64,000 bases of DNA from Arthrinium phaeospermum (lineage: Eukaryota > Ascomycota > Sordariomycetes > Amphisphaeriales > Apiosporaceae): positions 1,488,001-1,552,000 of the forward strand of contig QYRS01000012.1 in NCBI GenBank assembly GCA_006503535.1, written 5' to 3'. Positions 59,463 through 64,000 of the stretch are shown here, piece after piece. Under the pieces are notes generated by a model, which worked only from the letters and a program-made list of their open reading frames with translations, did no database searches and was not told where the DNA came from. Position numbers and translations under genes: made by a program. Within the stretch, counting starts at the first letter, position 1, and every line of letters begins with the position of its first letter.

Positions 59463-60971
59463 CTCGCGCAGAATCCGAACTCTCCCGCACTGCCAAACGG
59501 AGCCACCAATTCTTCTCCGTTCCCTGCCGTATCGTCCGCAGCATCGCACAGGGCTTTCTTCAAGAAGGCGCTGATCGCTTCGTCCATCTCGTGCATATTG
59601 CCGCCCTCGCCTAGCGATAGGGAAGACGCTGCTGCTGGCGCCGCCTCCGTGACTGCGACTACACCAACCGCAGCGGCCTGGACCACGCGCAGCATCTCGG
59701 CCAGGCCGGGACGCTCACCAGGGTCTTGCGCTAGGCATCGCTCAAGCATCGCGCAATCAGCTCCCGGAGCCGAGGGTCCAGGCTCGCACACTTGCAATCG
59801 CGGTCAGGGCTCTCGGATCGCGGCGGCAGGACCTCGGTCGCGTGCGTGCGGTAGCCCTTGTAGTCGGAGACCGTTTTCTCGACTTGGACGACTTGGCGTG
59901 CGATGAGGTTGATCATTATATGGTATCAAGCGTTAGAATAGTGATTCGCTTCCGTTGACTGAAAGGGATCAGGATGCCATGGGATAGGGGGTGTATGAAG
60001 ACTCACTTTCGAGATCTTGAAGAGGTTCTCCTGTACGGTGTGTACGGTCTCTTTGGCCTGTCCGAAATTCATCAGCTTGAGGACGGGGACGAGCTCATGC
60101 TCGTGACCAGAGGGTGTTATGAGATCCCCTACCATTACTGGAAGATTTTAGTTCAGACTTATTCACTGAGGGACCTAGGGCAGGATGAGGACGCGACTTA
60201 CCATTACCCATGTGTAGGTTATTGTTGTCTAGGTGCGAGGACTGCGTTCCGTCGCCCGGGATCTCTTCAAGGCGAGGGTCTGCATCCCCATCAGCATTTT
60301 CAGGATCTGCCATGGCGATACAAGCACGCACGACTGTCATCAACATTGTCCATTAGCAATTCTGCGGGAAAATTGGGCGAGCAAAAAGACTTACGACAAA
60401 GCGATACCGATCACAGCGCCCTGTTGGGGACCACCAAGCTGTACTTGACGGTCCGGTAGTACAGCTGCGCCAGGTCCCCGTTATCCAGATACTCATGATT
60501 GAGTACGGGCCCCCTAAACCCGACCAGCGAGTCCCTGACATCCGCCTTAGAACCCCGCGACGACAGTCTTCGCGCCCATCGCGCGACTGTGCCTTGCCTC
60601 TTGATGCCATCGTGCGACGTCACGATGCGGACAATGTGCTCTGAGCCCGCTAGTTTCTGATCGAGTTAGTAAACGGACAATATAGGTGGGAGAAAGGGGG
60701 GCAACGTTGTGTGTGAGTACTCACCCTGAAGCCGTCGAACCTAATCTCCCTCCATAGCCGTCTTCACCGCCAACCCCCTCGTACCGCCTTGGGCGCCGCC
60801 GGCACCAGGCAGCTTCCCGCCCACGCGGTACGTGGTACCGAAGCTGCCTCTGCCTGTCAAGTCCTCGGACGCGAAGCGCGGCTGCTGGCTGTTGAAGTGT
60901 TTGCGGATCCCGTCGGTGGCCTTGATGGCCAATACGTCGGAGCCTAGAGAGGGGAAACCAGGCGTATCCAT
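59463..60971 (-). pseudogene. Protein-kinase-like gene with degenerate active site and frame breaks
   Basis: Start MDTPGFPSLGSD at 60971. The fold is readable in order: glycine loop GRGSFGTTYRV, VAIK-like LAVKT, LNHEYLDNGDLAQLYY (hinge and alpha-D), the helix ACIAMADPE, a catalytic-loop position HLDNNNLHMGN, a DFG position reading LMNFGQAKE, and C-lobe ELIARCL and RPGLAEML. Exons are roughly 60971-60725, 60656-60395, 60333-60200, 60142-60005 and 59900-59463. Frames change near 60745 (GGG), near 60412 (TG, expected TGG) and near 59745. The intron before NLIARQ has a TTCTAAC branch but no AG where the acceptor belongs. The Mg-binding Asp of DFG is Asn and the catalytic loop is about two residues short. 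The sequence downstream of the 59462 donor is unresolved. Either a pseudokinase with sequence errors or a decayed gene. Confidence 0.6.
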
Positions 60972-62823
60972 GCTGGAGGTATTGCACTGGTAGCTTGACT
61001 AGTTGAAGTCAATACTCCTGAGACGACACGACTACGGAAAGTTCCATAGCCGTCTATCGACCTGTAGCCTCGTTTTCCCCTTGCCGTTTTGATGTGTCGA
61101 CCTTGTCCGTTATGTTGGATCGTCACAAAGAAAGGCATTGCCCGTATGAACTACTACGAGCCAAAGAGACAAATTGCAAAGCGCATTTGGATAGAATCTG
61201 GAATAATCTGAGTAACTGACCACGGCCTCGGTGTCCCTAACCCCTGAGAAGCGCTATCATCGTTGGGACAAGACGACCTTGGTAGCTGTCGTTGTTTCGC
61301 ATGCATGCGGAGCACCACCGAGTTCCGCAGCACAACTTGGTCCGAGTAGTACTCCGTATCTACAAACCATGTCATCGCCGCCTCAATGGAACAATCCTAG
61401 ATCACCCTCTCGGTGGAGGGGAAGGAACATAGGGGGTACTTCCCGTCGGCTCTTCACATCGACCAGACCCAGCTCCACAATCTATCTCCCTGAAGCCAAG
61501 CATGCGAACGAAAAGCTGCTGTCATTGCGTAAACCAACACAACTCGTTGCGCGATTGTCGTTCTCTCGTAACCATGCCACGATAACAAGGGCCGACTAAC
61601 ACGCCCGCGCCAGGAGCCATGCGCCTCCTTTTTCCAATACACAGCCCCGACGACCCCTCACCTATTCGCTCCGGCGGCTCCATCCGGCATACTCAGCCAG
61701 GCCTTGGTGAAAAGTCTTTAATGCTGCGCTTACCCAAAGGTCCCAACGTTCCCGTAAGAGGATGCCATTCTCATGGTTGTCGCTGCATTGGTCGCTGTAC
61801 GCGGCGACACTGCCGCAGACCCCTCCCTCCGCGTTGGACCAATGGCAACAGAGCACGGAATCCCCAGCTCCTCGTCTCAGGCATTCAGTCAGCTGGCCAT
61901 GGGCTTTTCCAGAAGCCATCCCCATTGCTGCGCAGCAAGCCCAAGCCTCTTCGCCCGGAGTTTCTGGAAGACCCGAGCCCAGGGGCAAGGCATAGCCTGG
62001 CGAGGTCGAGCGGGTGGTGCGAAGAGGCCGTGTAAGTGGGCTCTTTGACCAATCAGAGCGCACGGAGTCCCCATGGGCACAGCCCCGCCAAGCAAGCGCA
62101 AGGAAAAGAAGCTGCCTGCTGAGATGACGCAAGTGCATTCCTCATGACAACGAATCAGGGCCGGAAGACGTGCTGTCAGTCGTCGAATGTCTCAAATTCC
62201 AGAGCGGCGAGAGCGATTGAATGGCCGGCACCTACCTGTGCATTAGTAAGTAAGATGCACGATACTCTAGGTCAATAGGTGTGCATGCTCCATGAGGATC
62301 GATTGGATGGAGGTGTTTTTTTGGTCGTTGTTGGAAGTCCAAAGAAGCGGTGGAATGACTCGTTAGGCCATCGCATGCTCGGGACTTTTTGCTGCTTCTC
62401 GAAGCGTTCTAAGCGCAGGCTAAGCAGAAAGTAAGCCTTACTCACAAGGACATGGCTAGTAATCTGTTGTCGATTGATTGATTGATCGATCCACTGCAGC
62501 CGGAAACTCACGATGTACATACTTAGACGACGGGTTTGACACATTGTGGGCGAGCGAGCCTTGGCAGGCGTGCACCTGCTGTGATCCCATCGGAGCTGTG
62601 TACACAAATCGAGCGAACGGGTCCCGGGCATCGGCAGCATACTTACTCGCACGCGTATAGTGGTACGTAGGGTCCAAGAGTTGATGGAGGCGACACGAGG
62701 TCCGGTGCCTGCGCTCCGTCCGCCCGATCCGACGGATCAGGCAACTCAAGTATCCTCAAGTATTTGCCAAGTACGGTAGCAACGCGCAACACAAACACAC
62801 CGACTCGCAATAACGGTGCTGAT

Positions 62824-62846
62824 GCTGCTGCTGCTGCTGCTGCTGC
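62824..62846. repeat. (CTG)n trinucleotide repeat
   Basis: Seven to eight uninterrupted CTG units. On the minus strand this reads as a poly-Ala, poly-Ser or poly-Gln run depending on frame. Confidence 0.9.
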
Positions 62847-62917
62847 GTCTTGTGCTTCCAGAGACAATAGATATTGAGACCGGCGCCGGGCTTCTAGCCG
62901 GACCCCCACCGCATACA

Positions 62918-62935
62918 ATGCATGCATGCATGCAT
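62918..62935. repeat. (ATGC)n tetranucleotide repeat
   Basis: About four ATGC units. The unit contains palindromic GCATGC. Confidence 0.9.
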
Positions 62936-63173
62936 CGTTAATGGCCGGTAGTAATAGTACACATAATGTAGTGCATATAGAATTCAATGTTGGTGGAGAT
63001 GAGTTGTGTGCTGCCCAACTCCAACTGGCCGTTGGTGGGTTCACCGCTTCTGGTGCTCCCTGAGAAGTGCATCTTTGACGTTACGCGGTGTAGTAAGGAA
63101 ATGAGATTGAATCCTTCTCCGCAAAGGAGTCATCCCATTTCTGATCCATCGAGCCTTTTCTTGGCTGATGCTG

Positions 63174-63188
63174 ATGCTGATGATGATG
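63174..63188. repeat. (GATGCT)n / (GAT)n short repeat
   Basis: Two GATGCT units run into GAT triplets. Confidence 0.8.
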
Positions 63189-64000
63189 TGCAGTCGCATC
63201 GCGGCCCGCTCTGGGATGTGGACTATGTAGACAAAGGCGCAATTGTCAACGAGTAGCCCGAAAGTACCCTTTATGATTTGCAAGGGCTCCCCTCCTTGGA
63301 TGGCTGATGCGGTGCGGAGGGATGGACCTTGATAGGCGGATCGGCAGCTGGGCCGCAAAGTGGTTTCGCTACCATTCAATACGGTAGAGGAAGGAGCTTC
63401 ACCCCGTTGCAAGACACCTCAAGCTAACACTAATTGCCCTTGCCGCGGGAGGGCAATATTGGACGACGCCGATGATGGCATCGTACTACTACCTACTTGC
63501 TTACCTACTTGATCGTGGTAGTGCATCCATGATTGACACATGAGACGAGACACGTACCTTACAGATGTCGTCGGGTGGTTGGGGAGGAAACCAAGGAAGC
63601 CAGGGGCGGGAGAACAGGGTTTCGCTCAAAGAGGAAGATGATGAAATGATTTACATACATTCGCAAGTGCTGGCGCAGATCTCGCCTTTACCGCAGTTTC
63701 CAATGCTTCATGCACGAGATTCTGCATTGGGAATTGGGTTTGAAGTACGGAGTATGGGCCAGTAGAGAGGAAGGGGTGAAAAACGGACAACGAATCAATC
63801 ACTTGATAGAAGGGCCAAGAAGAAGCAAAAAACAACTGCCAATAGAGGGCCAACATTGAAAGTCTGCAATGACGCATCCGCACTAGTGAGACGCACGCAT
63901 TGCATAGTAAGTGTATGCCGAGGCAGGCGGAGGCAAGACCGTTAAAAGCAACGCCAGCAGGAATGGGAAGCAGCAGAAGAAGAAAAAACAGGCCTTGGGT

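Larger units (their letters stand above)
60972..64000. other. 3-kb region without a recognised gene
   Basis: Overlapping ORFs of 60-160 codons on both strands (longest 61662-62138 minus, 158) have no domain and no convincing introns. The first few hundred bases are the kinase-like gene's upstream region. Simple repeats are noted separately. The right edge shows no start of a known gene. Confidence 0.5.

Noticed and set aside
61662..62138. 158-codon minus ORF with a hydrophobic start
   Set aside because: Could mimic a signal peptide but shows no family features, and equally long ORFs lie opposite it.
1..64000. CRISPR arrays, bacterial operons, telomere repeats, intact transposons, 5S rRNA
   Set aside because: Looked for on both strands; none of their signatures was seen.

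Overview
The window is nuclear DNA of a filamentous ascomycete (Pezizomycotina). Genes carry short introns (about 50-210 nt) with GTRNGN donors, CTAAC/TACTAAC branch sites and TAG/CAG acceptors. Coding regions are fairly GC-rich. Several families are typical of such fungi: a GH81 glucanase, a PL1 pectate lyase, a PIR-repeat wall protein, a pisatin-demethylase-like P450, a double-domain glyoxalase I and a giant DUF6606/DUF3638/DUF3645 protein. TAGG/TACC-rich intergenic DNA suggests Sordariomycetes, but that is an inference. There is no sign of bacterial operons, CRISPR arrays or an intact transposon.

Layout. 1-1292 (+) end of a coiled-coil protein; 2255-4190 (-) cytochrome P450; 6505-8270 (-) D-3-phosphoglycerate dehydrogenase; 9298-10693 (-) AIF/FSP1-like NAD(P)H oxidoreductase; 12688-15521 (+) secreted GH81 endo-beta-1,3-glucanase; about 18537-20307 (+) Ca2+/H+ exchanger; 21170-22550 (+) glyoxalase I; 22827-23948 (-) telomere protein STN1; 24480-25537 (-) DNAJC9-like J-protein; 25870-26397 (+) CMP/dCMP-type deaminase; 26668-26751 (-) tRNA-Lys(CTT) with an intron; 28772-29973 (+) pectate lyase; 31738-32833 (-) PIR-repeat wall protein; 38855-42375 (-) importin Kap123; 43336-44155 (-) four-TM protein; 47721-48587 (+) U1-type zinc-finger protein; 49598-59169 (+) giant helicase-like protein; 59463-60971 (-) degenerate protein kinase. 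Long gene-free stretches lie at 32.8-38.9, 44.2-47.7 and 61-64 kb.

The genes are a mix of housekeeping and secreted functions, and I see no coherent biosynthetic cluster. Two things stand out. First, almost every gene from 6.5 to 33 kb, plus the kinase at 59-61 kb, is broken by one or more 1-2 nt indels, mostly in homopolymers, while genes before 4.2 kb and between 38.8 and 59 kb read cleanly. Regionally poor consensus sequence is the simplest explanation, but true decay is not excluded. Second, the giant protein carries an ordered set of SF2 helicase-like motifs and is interrupted by one in-frame TAG at codon 1201. Two unrelated introns (P450 and GH81) also each carry a tandem duplication containing a perfect TACTAAC branch site.
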